Below the pieces are notes generated by a model. The model made no database searches and was not told the DNA's origin. It saw only the letters and a list, made by a program, of their open reading frames with translations. Source: Paenibacillus sp. Marseille-Q4541 (GTDB taxonomy: Bacteria; Bacillota; Bacilli; Paenibacillales; Paenibacillaceae). Taken from it: 64,000 nt of DNA. The stretch lies in the NCBI RefSeq assembly GCF_018310695.1, contig NZ_JAGXCY010000028.1:1-64000 (forward strand). The letters are read 5' to 3'. Positions 8,578-17,666 of this stretch are shown here, one piece after another (positions within the stretch are counted from its first letter, which is position 1; every line of letters starts with the position of its first letter). The position numbers and the translations under genes are program-made.

Positions 8578-9153
8578 TTAAGCACGTACCTTCTGGCGAA
8601 GGAAGTTACGGAGCATATGATGTCCGTAGTCAGTAACTATAGATTCAGGGTGAAATTGTACGCCTTCAATTGGATATTCCTTATGTCTAAGGCCCATAAT
8701 TTCGCCTTCTTCCGTCTCTGCCGTGATTTCAAGGCAATCGGGAAGGCTTTCCCTCTCCACTAATAGAGAATGGTATCTCGTTGCTGTGAAAGGGGATGGC
8801 ATTCCCTCGAACACAGACTCTCCTCCATGATGAATAGGCGATGTTTTCCCATGCATCAATCGCTCTGCCCTAATGACTTTCCCCCCAAAGGCTTGACCAA
8901 TGGCTTGATGTCCGAGACAAACACCAAACATCGGAATTTTACCCTTGAAATGATGCAGTAGCTCCAGACTAATTCCCGCTTCATTCGGTGTACATGGACC
9001 TGGCGAAATTAAAATATGATCCGGGGAAAGTGTCTCTATTCCTGCAATATCAATCTCATCATTCCGGCGTACCTCAACTTCCTCACCTAGCTCACCTAGA
9101 TACTGCACGAGGTTATACGTAAAAGAATCGTAGTTATCAATAACCAAAATCAT
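8578..9153 (-). CDS. pabA: Glutamine amidotransferase subunit of ADC synthase (PabA/TrpG)
   Basis: Class I glutaminase that hands ammonia to PabB, and in Bacillus also to anthranilate synthase. 191 residues with oxyanion loop ISPGPCTPNEAG (49-60), nucleophile Cys79 in GVCLGHQAIG, and His168/Glu170 in VQFHPES. A good GGAGG lies upstream of ATG 9153, 15 bp after pabB. Whether it also serves tryptophan synthesis depends on whether the trp operon elsewhere carries its own trpG, which is not visible here. Confidence 0.96.
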   Translation of the reverse strand: MILVIDNYDSFTYNLVQYLGELGEEVEVRRNDEIDIAGIETLSPDHILISPGPCTPNEAGISLELLHHFKGKIPMFGVCLGHQAIGQAFGGKVIRAERLMHGKTSPIHHGGESVFEGMPSPFTATRYHSLLVERESLPDCLEITAETEEGEIMGLRHKEYPIEGVQFHPESIVTDYGHHMLRNFLRQKVRA

Positions 9154-9168
9154 GTTAAAAAACCTCCT

Positions 9169-10767
9169 CTAGTTCTCTTCTCTGCTTCGCTGCCTTGCAG
9201 CTTCTTCACTATACTGTACAGCCTTCATAACTGCTCTTGCTTTGTTCTTCGACTCCCTGTATTCACGGTAAGGATCGGAATCAATAACAACACCAGCACC
9301 TGCCTGGATATAACCGATATCATCCTTGACCGCAAGAGTGCGAATAATGATATTCAGTTCCATATCCCCTTGATAAGAAATCCAGCCAATGGATCCTGTA
9401 TAAGGTCCTCGTCTTACCGGTTCAAGTTCCTCGATAATCTCCATGGTTCTTACCTTAGGGGCGCCTGTAATCGTTCCTCCCGGGAATGTAGCGGCAATCA
9501 CATCAAATGCATTTTTACCTTCCGCCAAAAATCCTTCTACTTGTGAGACCAGGTGCATCACATGCGAATAATATTCGATGGTCATAAGCTCGGGAACTCG
9601 GACTGAACCATACTTAGCCACTCTGCCGATATCATTGCGTTCGAGATCAACGAGCATGATATGCTCTGCACGCTCTTTCTCGGTATTCAGCAGCTCTTCA
9701 GCCATATGCTTGTCCTCTTCTGAAGTTGCCCCTCTGCGCCTGGTCCCTGCAATAGGTCTTGCAATCACCTTACCCTGGTCCAGCTTAATTAGAAGCTCCG
9801 GAGAACCACTTACAAGCTGAAACTCCGGTGTCTGCACGTATCCCATATAAGGGGACGGATTAATAACACGAAGCCATTCATACACATCATCAGGAGAAGT
9901 ATGAAGCATCTTGTCCTGTCTCAGTGAAAGATTCACCTGAAAGACATCACCCTGCCGGATATAGTCCTGCACCTTTCGCACCGCCTGTTCAAAGGCTTCC
10001 TTCGCAAAAGGAGATTCCCATCCCTCAGCTACATCCGTATGTGCATCTCCCTCAAGTCTTGCCTTCTCCAGCCTTCTTGTCCGCTGTTCTTGTTCGTCAA
10101 CATAATGAGGGGCTTCTGCAGACTCTACGATATGTTCCCACCTAAGAAGCATGTTTTCTGCCCGTAAGGCTGCTTGCTTGAACTGCTGCTCAAGCGTCTG
10201 ATCTTGGTTTAGGACGGTGTGAACAGAACAATAGATATATTCTTCTTCATGATCGATCGTCCACACTTCTTCAAACCGCATCCACATATAATCCGGAAGA
10301 TTCGGATCATCCATAGCCAGTTCAGGCAGCTTCTCTAGGGAACGGGCCACATCATAACCTAGATATCCTACAACTCCACCAAAAAAGGAAGATATCCCTT
10401 GAGACTGTGGAGCACGGTAGGGGCGAATCCAATCCTCAATTAATTGCAGTGGTTCTCCCTCCATCGTGCTTTGCAAATGAAAAGTGTACTTCTCGCTTGC
10501 TTCTTTCGAAACGTCGAGATCCTTCACTTCAGCCTTCTTTCCTTTGCCAGTAATAATAGAAACCGGGCATAGTCCAAGATAGGTGTATTTGCCTCCCTTC
10601 CCGCTTTCCAGTACAAAGGCGTAGGGAGAAGCTTGCTCCCATGCGGGCTTCCAAGAATGAGGCATTGAAGGTTTCTTGAGCTTCATCTTGATTATATACG
10701 GAAGCAACGTCCACTCTTCTTTGCTCCATGCTTTCCATTCATCGTAGGTTGTAGATACCTTGTTCAT
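9169..10767 (-). CDS. pabB: Aminodeoxychorismate synthase component I
   Basis: Aminates chorismate to 4-amino-4-deoxychorismate with PabA. 532 residues: an N-terminal Anth_synt_I region (about 15-180) and a C-terminal chorismate-binding domain (about 255-520). FPGGTITGAPK is at 428-438 and RNDIGRVAKYGSV at 377-389. The motif at 338-342 is PIAGT, not the PIKGT seen in E. coli PabB; PIAGT is usual in TrpE, so sequence alone does not separate the two and the pabA-pabC-folP context makes the call. An insertion at 215-250 rich in charged residues is not conserved. It is the first gene of the folate operon, after the cysK terminator. Confidence 0.9.
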   Translation of the reverse strand: MNKVSTTYDEWKAWSKEEWTLLPYIIKMKLKKPSMPHSWKPAWEQASPYAFVLESGKGGKYTYLGLCPVSIITGKGKKAEVKDLDVSKEASEKYTFHLQSTMEGEPLQLIEDWIRPYRAPQSQGISSFFGGVVGYLGYDVARSLEKLPELAMDDPNLPDYMWMRFEEVWTIDHEEEYIYCSVHTVLNQDQTLEQQFKQAALRAENMLLRWEHIVESAEAPHYVDEQEQRTRRLEKARLEGDAHTDVAEGWESPFAKEAFEQAVRKVQDYIRQGDVFQVNLSLRQDKMLHTSPDDVYEWLRVINPSPYMGYVQTPEFQLVSGSPELLIKLDQGKVIARPIAGTRRRGATSEEDKHMAEELLNTEKERAEHIMLVDLERNDIGRVAKYGSVRVPELMTIEYYSHVMHLVSQVEGFLAEGKNAFDVIAATFPGGTITGAPKVRTMEIIEELEPVRRGPYTGSIGWISYQGDMELNIIIRTLAVKDDIGYIQAGAGVVIDSDPYREYRESKNKARAVMKAVQYSEEAARQRSREEN

Positions 10768-10897
10768 GTGTGATTCTTTCCTCCAGGCTGACCTTGTCTA
10801 TTGTTTGTTAGTATACTAAAGCATGCTTCTTTTTAAAAGTATCTGCTTTTCAGTTTTCCAATATGGGAAAATACTTCTACGTTTTATGTTCATTATC

Positions 10898-10942
10898 AAA
10901 AAAATCCCCTGCGCCTTAGCAAAATCTGCGGCACGGGGGATT
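10898..10942 (-). terminator. Terminator after cysK
   Basis: Minus-strand stem ATCCCC/GGGGAT extended by GTGCC/GGCGC pairing, followed by TTTTTTT. It separates cysK from the pab-fol operon, which therefore needs its own promoter in 10768-10897; a possible -10 TATACT lies at about 10811-10816 but no convincing -35 was found. Confidence 0.85.
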
Positions 10943-10994
10943 ATGGGTTTACACGTTCAACTAAAGCACAGGTTCTACTGTACCCGTGTTATTC

Positions 10995-11933
10995 TTAACC
11001 TTCAAAATTGTAAAGAGGTGTACTCAGATAGCGCTCACCGTTACTTGGAACGATTGCAACGACACGTTTACCTGCACCAAGCTCTTTTGCTACTTTCAAA
11101 GCGGCACGAATTGCTGCACCGGATGAAATACCAGAAAGAATTCCCTCTTCTTTGGCAACTTGACGCGCGGTCTCAAATGCATCCTCATTTTCAATATGAA
11201 TGATTTCATCATAAATATCACGATTAAGAATTTCAGGAATAAAATTGGCACCGATTCCCTGAATTTTATGCGGCCCTGGAGAACCTCCTGCCAGGATTGG
11301 GGAAGCAGCAGGTTCTACTGCATAAATTTTGATCTCTGGGAAGGACTCTCTTAGCACTTCACCCGCACCTGTAATGGTACCACCCGTACCAATTCCGGCT
11401 ACAAATGCATCCAGAGAACCACCTACAGATTGAATCGCTTCTACAATCTCAGGTCCCGTAGTCTCCCGGTGAATCTTAACATTGGATTGGTTCTTGAATT
11501 GTTCTGCCATGAAGTATCCTGGATTTTCCTCCACAATCGCTTCTGCCTTCTTAACCGCACCATTCATTCCTTCAGATCCTGGAGTAAGGACAAGCTCAGA
11601 CCCATATGCACGAAGCAAATTACGACGCTCCAAGCTCATTGTCTCCGGCATAACGATAATCGAACGATACCCTTTAGCTGCTGCTACCATTGCTAAACCG
11701 ATACCTGTATTACCGCTGGTTGCTTCAACAATCGTGTCACCTGGTTTGATACGTCCGGATTGCTCTGCATCCTCTATGATACTGATTGCAATACGGTCTT
11801 TTACACTTGATCCTGGATTCTGATATTCGAGTTTTACATAAACTTCAGCACTACCCTCAGGTACAATACGATTCAAGCGAACAAGTGGTGTTCCTCCGAT
11901 AAGTTCAGTAACATTATTGACAACCTTAGCCAT
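10995..11933 (-). CDS. cysK: Cysteine synthase A (O-acetylserine sulfhydrylase)
   Basis: PLP enzyme that makes cysteine from O-acetylserine and sulfide. 312 residues. PLP Lys45 lies in NPGSSVKDR, the substrate loop SGNTG is at 73-77, GTGGTITGAG near 177-186 binds the PLP phosphate, and GISSGAA near 265 completes the active site. The ATG at 11933 has GGAGGG upstream. The gene stands alone between two terminators with a strong promoter 210 bp upstream, so it has a long untranslated leader. It holds the same position as B. subtilis cysK, next to a PpiC-type gene. Confidence 0.97.
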   Translation of the reverse strand: MAKVVNNVTELIGGTPLVRLNRIVPEGSAEVYVKLEYQNPGSSVKDRIAISIIEDAEQSGRIKPGDTIVEATSGNTGIGLAMVAAAKGYRSIIVMPETMSLERRNLLRAYGSELVLTPGSEGMNGAVKKAEAIVEENPGYFMAEQFKNQSNVKIHRETTGPEIVEAIQSVGGSLDAFVAGIGTGGTITGAGEVLRESFPEIKIYAVEPAASPILAGGSPGPHKIQGIGANFIPEILNRDIYDEIIHIENEDAFETARQVAKEEGILSGISSGAAIRAALKVAKELGAGKRVVAIVPSNGERYLSTPLYNFEG

Positions 11934-12141
11934 GACAATTGCCCTCCTTGGTTAGATAAGATAGTAAATTTATTGCTTCTTATATTCCATATAAAATGCG
12001 GATTCTAGTTGTATAAAATGAACTGTGGACTATGCTTAGTTCTAGCTGTTCACGTTGCAAGCCAACACATTCGTCCTGTCACTCTCTATCCATTTCCCAC
12101 GCATACATTTCCGACTAAAACAGTGGGTATTTATAACTTTA

Positions 12142-12170
12142 ATATTATCAACCTTGATCCATAATGTCAA
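12142..12170 (-). promoter_or_regulatory. cysK promoter (sigma-A, near consensus)
   Basis: TTGACA (12165-12170) and TAATAT (12142-12147) spaced by exactly 17 bp on the minus strand. It gives a leader of about 200 nt before the cysK ATG; I see no T-box or S-box signature in that leader. The only structure noticed is a CCCAC/GTGGG inverted repeat just after the start site. Confidence 0.8.
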
Positions 12171-12188
12171 TATCGCTGAGTAAAAATC

Positions 12189-12228
12189 AAAAAAAGAAGA
12201 GACCTCTTCCATTAGGAAGCAGGTCTCT
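12189..12228 (-). terminator. Terminator overlapping the 3' end of the PpiC gene
   Basis: Minus-strand stem AGAGACCT/AGGTCTCT with further CTTCC/GGAAG pairing, followed by TCTTTTTTT. The stop codon of the PpiC-type gene (12212-12214) lies in the apical loop, so part of the stem is coding. Confidence 0.9.
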
Positions 12229-13156
12229 CCATGTGAACCCTCGTCTCCGCTCCATATTTGCTACGAAGCTGCTGTTCCACCTCTGTCAGTGGACTTGCTT
12301 CGTTTAAAGCAAGCATCATTCGAATATCTTCCAAGGCCTCTTCATACGTCATGCCCTGTTTTTCTTCTATGTCGTTGAGACGAATAATGATGTAGTGCTC
12401 ACCTACTTGCACGGGGCCTGCAACATCTCCGATTTCAATCTCTGACGCTAATTTCAACATTTCTTCTGGTTGGAAGGGATCATTCTCTTCAACGAATCCA
12501 AGTCTGCCTTTTGACTCCCGGCTATACTCATCGGTGGATTCATCCTCTGCTACTTCCCCGAACGCTTCACCATCTTCAATACGTTCAAGTGCATCATTCG
12601 CTGAGTCTAGGTCATCCACTTGGATCATCGAAAGATCAAACTGACGTGTAGGCTTATAATCTTCCTCATGCTCGTCATAATATTCTTGTATAGCTTGTTC
12701 ACTGACAGTAATGTCTTTTGTAGCAATTTTCTCAAGCAAAATGTGATAGGTTGCCTCTGCTCTCAGATCTTCCGTGCTCATATCGAACTGATTCCACATC
12801 TCATCATAAAAAGCTTGTTCCGAAGAATAGCCTTCCATAGAAGATTGTAGTTCCTTATTTACCTCAGATTCGGTTACGGTCAGCCCTTGTAATCGGGCCT
12901 CTGCGAGAACAGCTTGACGATTAATCATGTCCATCAGAACATTGTTGCCGTAACGTGTCTTAAGCGCATCTACCCATTGTTTTTCTGAAATCATCTCACC
13001 TGCGATACTTGCAACAGGCTCTTCTTTTTCCGAAGCATCTGAGCCTGCATCCATACCGGAGTCATTCATTCCGCGTAGAATGAATGCTCCCATAAAAATT
13101 ACACCTACGCTCAGCACAACGACTGTCACCCAAAGTCCTTTTTCCTGTTTCGTCAT
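12212..13156 (-). CDS. Membrane-anchored PpiC-type peptidyl-prolyl isomerase (YacD-like)
   Basis: Probable extracytoplasmic foldase, 314 residues. One N-terminal membrane segment (about 9-29, VTVVVLSVGVIFMGAFILRG) without a lipobox, a SurA-N-like helical part (about 45-160) and a parvulin/PpiC-like domain (about 170-275: DLSMIQVDDLDSANDAL...GRLGFV...VQVGEHYIIIRL). The family assignment rests on architecture and on position: B. subtilis yacD, a PrsA paralogue, lies at the same spot between hslO and cysK. The parvulin core is divergent, so catalytic activity is uncertain; a chaperone role is the safer inference. The gene's own terminator overlaps its stop codon. Confidence 0.85.
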   Translation of the reverse strand: MTKQEKGLWVTVVVLSVGVIFMGAFILRGMNDSGMDAGSDASEKEEPVASIAGEMISEKQWVDALKTRYGNNVLMDMINRQAVLAEARLQGLTVTESEVNKELQSSMEGYSSEQAFYDEMWNQFDMSTEDLRAEATYHILLEKIATKDITVSEQAIQEYYDEHEEDYKPTRQFDLSMIQVDDLDSANDALERIEDGEAFGEVAEDESTDEYSRESKGRLGFVEENDPFQPEEMLKLASEIEIGDVAGPVQVGEHYIIIRLNDIEEKQGMTYEEALEDIRMMLALNEASPLTEVEQQLRSKYGAETRVHMERPAS

Positions 13157-13182
13157 CCCATCTCATCTACCCCATAATGGAT

Positions 13183-14067
13183 TTAGCTTTTTGCTTGCAC
13201 AAGAATGGTTTCCAGGTCGCTTTTCGTAAACTCATAGGCTTCATTACAAAATTGGCACACGACTTCAGCGCGCCCTTCTTCTTCAATTAAAGCAGTAAGT
13301 TCTGATTCCCCAAGTGAAATCAAAGTCTGTTCTACACGCTCACGGGTACACTGACATTTGAATACAATGTCCAAACTGTCGTGTATTTCAACATCCGGTA
13401 AAATCCGGCTGAGCATCTCTTCGACATCCATCCCCTGATCTAAAAGTGAAGTTACCGTAGGTAACGTGCTAAGGGATTTTTCAATAACGGTAATCTCGTC
13501 ATCAGAAAGTCCAGGCAAAAGCTGAATAATAAATCCACCTGCTACAAGCACGGAGTTGTCCGTGTCTACCAATACTCCAAGTCCTACTGCTGAAGGTGTT
13601 TGTTCTGATTTGGCAAAATAATAAGTGAAATCTTCACCCAGTTCCCCTGAAACCAATGGAATACTTCCACGGTACGGCTCTTTGAGTCCAAGATCTTTGG
13701 TTACATGAATAAAACCGGTAGTTCCTACCGCACCAGCAACATCAAGTTTCCCCATACTATTGCTTGGCAAGTGAATATGAGGATTTGTAACATACCCTCT
13801 TACTTCACCTTTGGCATTTGCATCAGCTACGATTTGGCCAACCGGTCCATCTCCTTTTACTTGAACTGTAAGTTTCTCTTCACCTTTCAACATTGCACCC
13901 ATCATCGCAGTTGCTGTAACTGTACGCCCCATAGCAGCTGTTGTTGTAGGATAAGTGTCGTGTCTTCTTCTTAATTCTTCTACCAAATTCGTTGTACGGA
14001 TTGCAAACGCACGAACACGTCCACCAAGAGCTGTACCGCGAACCAATCGGTCTTTCCTATTTTCCAT
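13183..14067 (-). CDS. hslO: Redox-regulated chaperone Hsp33
   Basis: Holdase switched on by oxidation. 294 residues: the N-terminal substrate domain (RGTALGGRVRAFAIRTT...) and the C-terminal zinc redox switch with CQC near 235 and CQFC about 30 residues later, both intact (four Zn-binding Cys). I chose ATG 14067 because AAGGAG is 10 bp upstream; the ATG three codons earlier has only 1 bp to that site. It lies in the conserved coaX-hslO-yacD-cysK order. The coaX terminator upstream indicates its own promoter, which I could not place. Confidence 0.96.
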   Translation of the reverse strand: MENRKDRLVRGTALGGRVRAFAIRTTNLVEELRRRHDTYPTTTAAMGRTVTATAMMGAMLKGEEKLTVQVKGDGPVGQIVADANAKGEVRGYVTNPHIHLPSNSMGKLDVAGAVGTTGFIHVTKDLGLKEPYRGSIPLVSGELGEDFTYYFAKSEQTPSAVGLGVLVDTDNSVLVAGGFIIQLLPGLSDDEITVIEKSLSTLPTVTSLLDQGMDVEEMLSRILPDVEIHDSLDIVFKCQCTRERVEQTLISLGESELTALIEEEGRAEVVCQFCNEAYEFTKSDLETILVQAKS

Positions 14068-14253
14068 TTCTGTCATGCTCCTTCTGTATTAAAAATGAAC
14101 CTGCTCTTTTCTTTTTCTCTCGTGCTCTGAATATAAAAGAACAATCCTATTTGTAATTCATAAGACAAGCAGCCAAGTTAGGCTTCTCTCCCTTATGAAA
14201 ATTGTGCAAATTTTTATTATTCATGTAAGTCGGCACTAACTTCATTGTAATCG

Positions 14254-14305
14254 AAAAAGATAATGGAATAAAGGCGACTCCATATCCCCTTTTCCATTAT
14301 CTTTT
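14254..14305 (-). terminator. Terminator after coaX
   Basis: Minus-strand stem AAAAGATAATGGAA/TTCCATTATCTTTT (14 bp) around a 24-nt loop, followed by TCG. The U-rich tail is part of the stem, so it is somewhat unusual, but the stem is long. Confidence 0.65.
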
Positions 14306-14323
14306 ATTAAGTACAACGTGAGC

Positions 14324-15091
14324 TTAGCCCTTATTCCGTTCGTAAATGATTCGAAGACCTTCCAAGGTCAACATCGGACTTACGACTTCTATTGTTTTTG
14401 TCTCACTTGCAATAAGCTCTGCGAGCCCGCCTGTGGCAATCACTTTTGGCGTCGCCTGCATTTCTTCCTTAATTCGTTCTACAATTCCATCCACCTGCCC
14501 GGCATATCCAAAAATAATACCGGCTTGCATCGCATGAATGGTATTGCGTCCGATTACTTTCTTAGGCTTCTCTAGTTCAATACGAGGCAACTTGGAAGCT
14601 CGTTGATATAGAGCCTCGGTCGAAATATTGATACCCGGCACAATTGCACCGCCAAGGTAATTGCCTTCTCCATCGATACAATCAAACGTAGTTGCTGTAC
14701 CGAAATCAACCACTACCAATGGGCAGTTATATTGATCTATTGCTGCTACAGCATTCACAATTCGGTCTGCTCCTACCTCACGGGGGTTCTCATAACGAAG
14801 GTTCAACCCTGTTTTGATACCAGGACCCACCAGAAGCGGTTTCTTGCCAACATATTTTACACACATTTCCTCAAGTACATTCACCAGCGGCGGAACAACA
14901 GAAGAGATAATAATCCCTTCAATTTCCGAAGTCGTTATGCCCGACATCTGAAAGAAGCTATGAATGAGAATTCCATACTCATCTACCGTAGACTGTCTCG
15001 AAGTACTAATACGAAAATGGTGAAGAAGCTCACGTTGCTTGTATATACCAAGCACGATATTACTGTTACCTACATCTACTACAAGGATCAA
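14324..15091 (-). CDS. coaX: Type III pantothenate kinase
   Basis: First step of CoA synthesis, phosphorylating pantothenate. 255 residues of the acetate-kinase/hexokinase-like fold: VVDVGNSNIVLGIY at the N-terminus (ATP-binding Asp), GADRIVNAVAA near 104-114 and VVDFGTATTFDCID near 124-137. The start is TTG at 15091, with GGAGG 10 bp upstream and 6 bp after the nadC stop, so it is likely cotranscribed with nadBC. In B. subtilis coaX follows ftsH directly; here the nad genes lie between. Confidence 0.95.
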   Translation of the reverse strand: MILVVDVGNSNIVLGIYKQRELLHHFRISTSRQSTVDEYGILIHSFFQMSGITTSEIEGIIISSVVPPLVNVLEEMCVKYVGKKPLLVGPGIKTGLNLRYENPREVGADRIVNAVAAIDQYNCPLVVVDFGTATTFDCIDGEGNYLGGAIVPGINISTEALYQRASKLPRIELEKPKKVIGRNTIHAMQAGIIFGYAGQVDGIVERIKEEMQATPKVIATGGLAELIASETKTIEVVSPMLTLEGLRIIYERNKG

Positions 15092-15097
15092 AGAGGA

Positions 15098-15964
15098 TTA
15101 TCCTCCTTTCTTTTCGTTTAAATCAAGACTGATATCCAGGCTTTCAAAAGAGTAGGTCAGTCTCCCTACGGAGATAATATCTACTCCTGTCTCGGCTATA
15201 CCACGGATCGTGGTAAGTGAAACATTACCCGAAGCTTCTATTTTAACATGCGGCGCTACCTCACGGATACACTGAGCTGCCTCACGCATGTTCTCTGTGC
15301 TCATGTTATCCAGCATAATGATATCTGCTCCTGCTTCGAGCGCCTCATTCACTTGGGCTAGATTCTCCGTCTCCACTTCAATCTTCATCGTATGTGGGAT
15401 TCCTGCTCTTGCCCGTGTGACGGCTTGCGTAATTCCACCGGAACCCTTAATGTGATTATCCTTAATCATAACCGCATCGTAGAGACCAAACCGATGATTG
15501 TGTCCGCCACCGACACGTACCGCATATTTTTCAAGTTGACGGTGCCCTGGTGTTGTTTTACGTGTATCAACAAGGCGTACTGGAAGACCAGCAATCTCAT
15601 CGACAAAGCTACGAGTCCTGGTCGCAATACCAGAAAGGCGTTGCAGCAGATTGAGTGCTAACCTTTCCCCGGTCAACAGCATATGAGTACTTCCCTCAAC
15701 TACGCATAGAACCGTCCCTTTTTCTACTCGGTCCCCGTCCTGAACTTCTGCACGGAATTGAAGAGTGGGGTCAACGATATGAAAAACAAGCTCTGCAATA
15801 GATAGTCCGGCAATAATCCCACCTTGTTTTGCATGGATGATGGCTTTGGACTCGTGTCCTTCTGGAATGGTGGTTGAGGTCGTAACATCACCCGATCCAA
15901 CGTCCTCTTGAAGCCAACCTTTAATTGATTCGATTAATACTTCATTATATCCATTAAGTAGCAT
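15098..15964 (-). CDS. nadC: Quinolinate phosphoribosyltransferase
   Basis: Converts quinolinate and PRPP to nicotinate mononucleotide, the third step of de novo NAD synthesis. 288 residues. Key segments: LQEDVGSGDVTT (about 17-28), LNLLQRLSGIAT, RKTTPGHRQLEKYAV (about 136-150, with the PRPP-binding Arg/Lys), GGGHNHRFGLYD and MIKDNH (Lys/Asp contacts), then EVET and MLDNM. The ATG at 15964 (MLLNGYNEV) has GGAGGAAG upstream and overlaps nadB by 11 bp; the 67 residues of the longer reading lie inside nadB. Confidence 0.96.
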   Translation of the reverse strand: MLLNGYNEVLIESIKGWLQEDVGSGDVTTSTTIPEGHESKAIIHAKQGGIIAGLSIAELVFHIVDPTLQFRAEVQDGDRVEKGTVLCVVEGSTHMLLTGERLALNLLQRLSGIATRTRSFVDEIAGLPVRLVDTRKTTPGHRQLEKYAVRVGGGHNHRFGLYDAVMIKDNHIKGSGGITQAVTRARAGIPHTMKIEVETENLAQVNEALEAGADIIMLDNMSTENMREAAQCIREVAPHVKIEASGNVSLTTIRGIAETGVDIISVGRLTYSFESLDISLDLNEKKGG

Positions 15965-17570
15965 GGCTAACTTCCTCCGCAATTTTACGTTCACGTTGCT
16001 GCACGGTGTGCTTCTGCCAGAGGAAATTATTACATTCCGGATAATCCTCCCGATAATGAGCACCTCGGCTCTCTTTTCGGTGAATTGCCCCCTCTGTAAC
16101 AAGGATGGCGCACGTAAGCAGATTAGCAAACTCATATTCTTCTTGTTTAGTAAGGTTCGTCTCAAAAATAGCGAGTTCCTTCTCCAGTACAGCCTTGGCT
16201 TGCAATAAACTGGATTCTGAGCGACGAAGTCCTACTCCTCGTACCATCGTCTTCTGTAAAGCCAATCTTCTAGCATGAATTGACCCTGAATTAGCCCGTT
16301 CTTTTCTTTCAAGAGAAGGTGCGCAAGGAATCGTATCTTTAACAGGGGTGAGCTGGCGTAAGCGGTCCACAATTCTTTTACCAAACACGATCGCTTCAGA
16401 TAAAGAGTTGCTTGCTAATCGGTTAGCTCCATGAACACCTGTAGAGGATACCTCTCCGCAAGCAAAAAGACGTTGTATGCTACTCTCCCCATGTAGATCT
16501 GTCTTCACACCACCCATCATGTAATGGGCAGCAGGTGCTACAGGTATCCAGTCAGATGTCATATCCAGCCCATAATTCATACAAGTCTCATATATCGTTG
16601 GAAAACGGTGCTTGATCAGTTCGGGAGTCTCGTGCGTAATATCAAGATATACTTGTGTCGCATTCGTTGCTTCCATCTCACTAACAATCGCTCTCGCTAC
16701 AATATCTCGCGGTGCCAGCTCAAGCTGAGGATGATATTTATGCATAAATCGCTCGCCTTGTATGTTACGAAGCACGGCCCCTTCCCCGCGCACCGCCTCA
16801 GATATAAGGAACCTTGGAGCGCCTGGATAGCACAGGGAAGTTGGGTGAAACTGAATAAATTCCATGTCTCTTATTTCGGCTCCTGCCCGGTATGCCATAG
16901 CTACACCATCTGCCGTTGCCACTTCAGGGTTTGTCGTGTAACGGTATAGTTGCCCTGCTCCTCCGGAGCAGAGTACGACAGCATCTGCTTTTACATAAAC
17001 GCGTTCTCCATCTGCATCCTGTACAACTGCACCCCTACACTCGCCTGACTCCGTAATCAGATCAATAACAAAGTGCTCATCCCATACCTTTATGGATTCA
17101 TGTCCGGCAACCTGTTTAGCTAATGCTCTTACAATCTCATACCCAGTTGCATCTCCATTGGCGTGCAGAATTCGCCTGTGACTGTGAGCCCCTTCCTGCG
17201 TTAATGCCAGTTCTCCATTCTCTACATCAAAAGCAGTTCCCAGACGAATAAGTTCTTGTACTCTCTGAGGTCCCTCACTCACGAGCACTTCTACCGCCTC
17301 TTCACGACAAAGACCTGCTCCCGCTGTTAATGTATCCTGCATATGATATACAGGCGAATCATCTTCAGAAGTGACGGCAGCGATTCCACCTTGTGCATAT
17401 CTTGTATTACTTTCAAGTAATGATTTCTTGGTAATCATCAATACTTGCCGATCTTTACTTGCCTCAATTGCGGTAAACAGCCCAGCAATACCTGTACCTA
17501 TAACAAGTAGTTCTGTTTCTACCAGGGGCAAAGCCGTTATATCCAAATCAACCAAATAAGAAGGAATCAT
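15954..17570 (-). CDS. nadB: L-aspartate oxidase
   Basis: Flavoenzyme that oxidises aspartate to iminoaspartate for NadA. 538 residues. The FAD-binding GTGIAGLFTAIEAS is at about 26-39, followed by SNTRYAQGGIAAV, the HSHRRILHANGDATG active-site region, RGEGAVL and GEVSSTGVHGANRLASNSL (about 375-393). The C-terminal three-helix succinate-dehydrogenase-like part holds SRGAHYREDYPE. The ATG at 17570 has an AGGTGAG site. It overlaps nadC and follows nadA after a hairpin, so expression from nadA readthrough may be tuned. Confidence 0.96.
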   Translation of the reverse strand: MIPSYLVDLDITALPLVETELLVIGTGIAGLFTAIEASKDRQVLMITKKSLLESNTRYAQGGIAAVTSEDDSPVYHMQDTLTAGAGLCREEAVEVLVSEGPQRVQELIRLGTAFDVENGELALTQEGAHSHRRILHANGDATGYEIVRALAKQVAGHESIKVWDEHFVIDLITESGECRGAVVQDADGERVYVKADAVVLCSGGAGQLYRYTTNPEVATADGVAMAYRAGAEIRDMEFIQFHPTSLCYPGAPRFLISEAVRGEGAVLRNIQGERFMHKYHPQLELAPRDIVARAIVSEMEATNATQVYLDITHETPELIKHRFPTIYETCMNYGLDMTSDWIPVAPAAHYMMGGVKTDLHGESSIQRLFACGEVSSTGVHGANRLASNSLSEAIVFGKRIVDRLRQLTPVKDTIPCAPSLERKERANSGSIHARRLALQKTMVRGVGLRRSESSLLQAKAVLEKELAIFETNLTKQEEYEFANLLTCAILVTEGAIHRKESRGAHYREDYPECNNFLWQKHTVQQRERKIAEEVSHAT

Positions 17571-17620
17571 GGGTCATACTCACCTGTCTCATATAAAGTA
17601 GCTCATGTCATTATGCATAT

Positions 17621-17661
17621 AAAGAAAATGGGGAGCTTACAAATGATTTGTAAGCCTCCCC
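17621..17661 (-). terminator. Strong hairpin between nadA and nadB
   Basis: Minus-strand stem GGGGAG...CTCCCC with long CTTACAAAT/ATTTGTAAG pairing (one bulged G), followed by ATTTTCTTTAT. It starts 6 bp after the nadA stop and looks like a rho-independent terminator inside the nad gene cluster; the T tract is interrupted, so partial readthrough is possible. Confidence 0.7.
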
Positions 17662-17666
17662 TTGCC

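Noticed and set aside
11934..12141. T-box or SAM riboswitch in the cysK leader
   Set aside because: No T-box core (TGGnACCGCG) and no S-box start were found.
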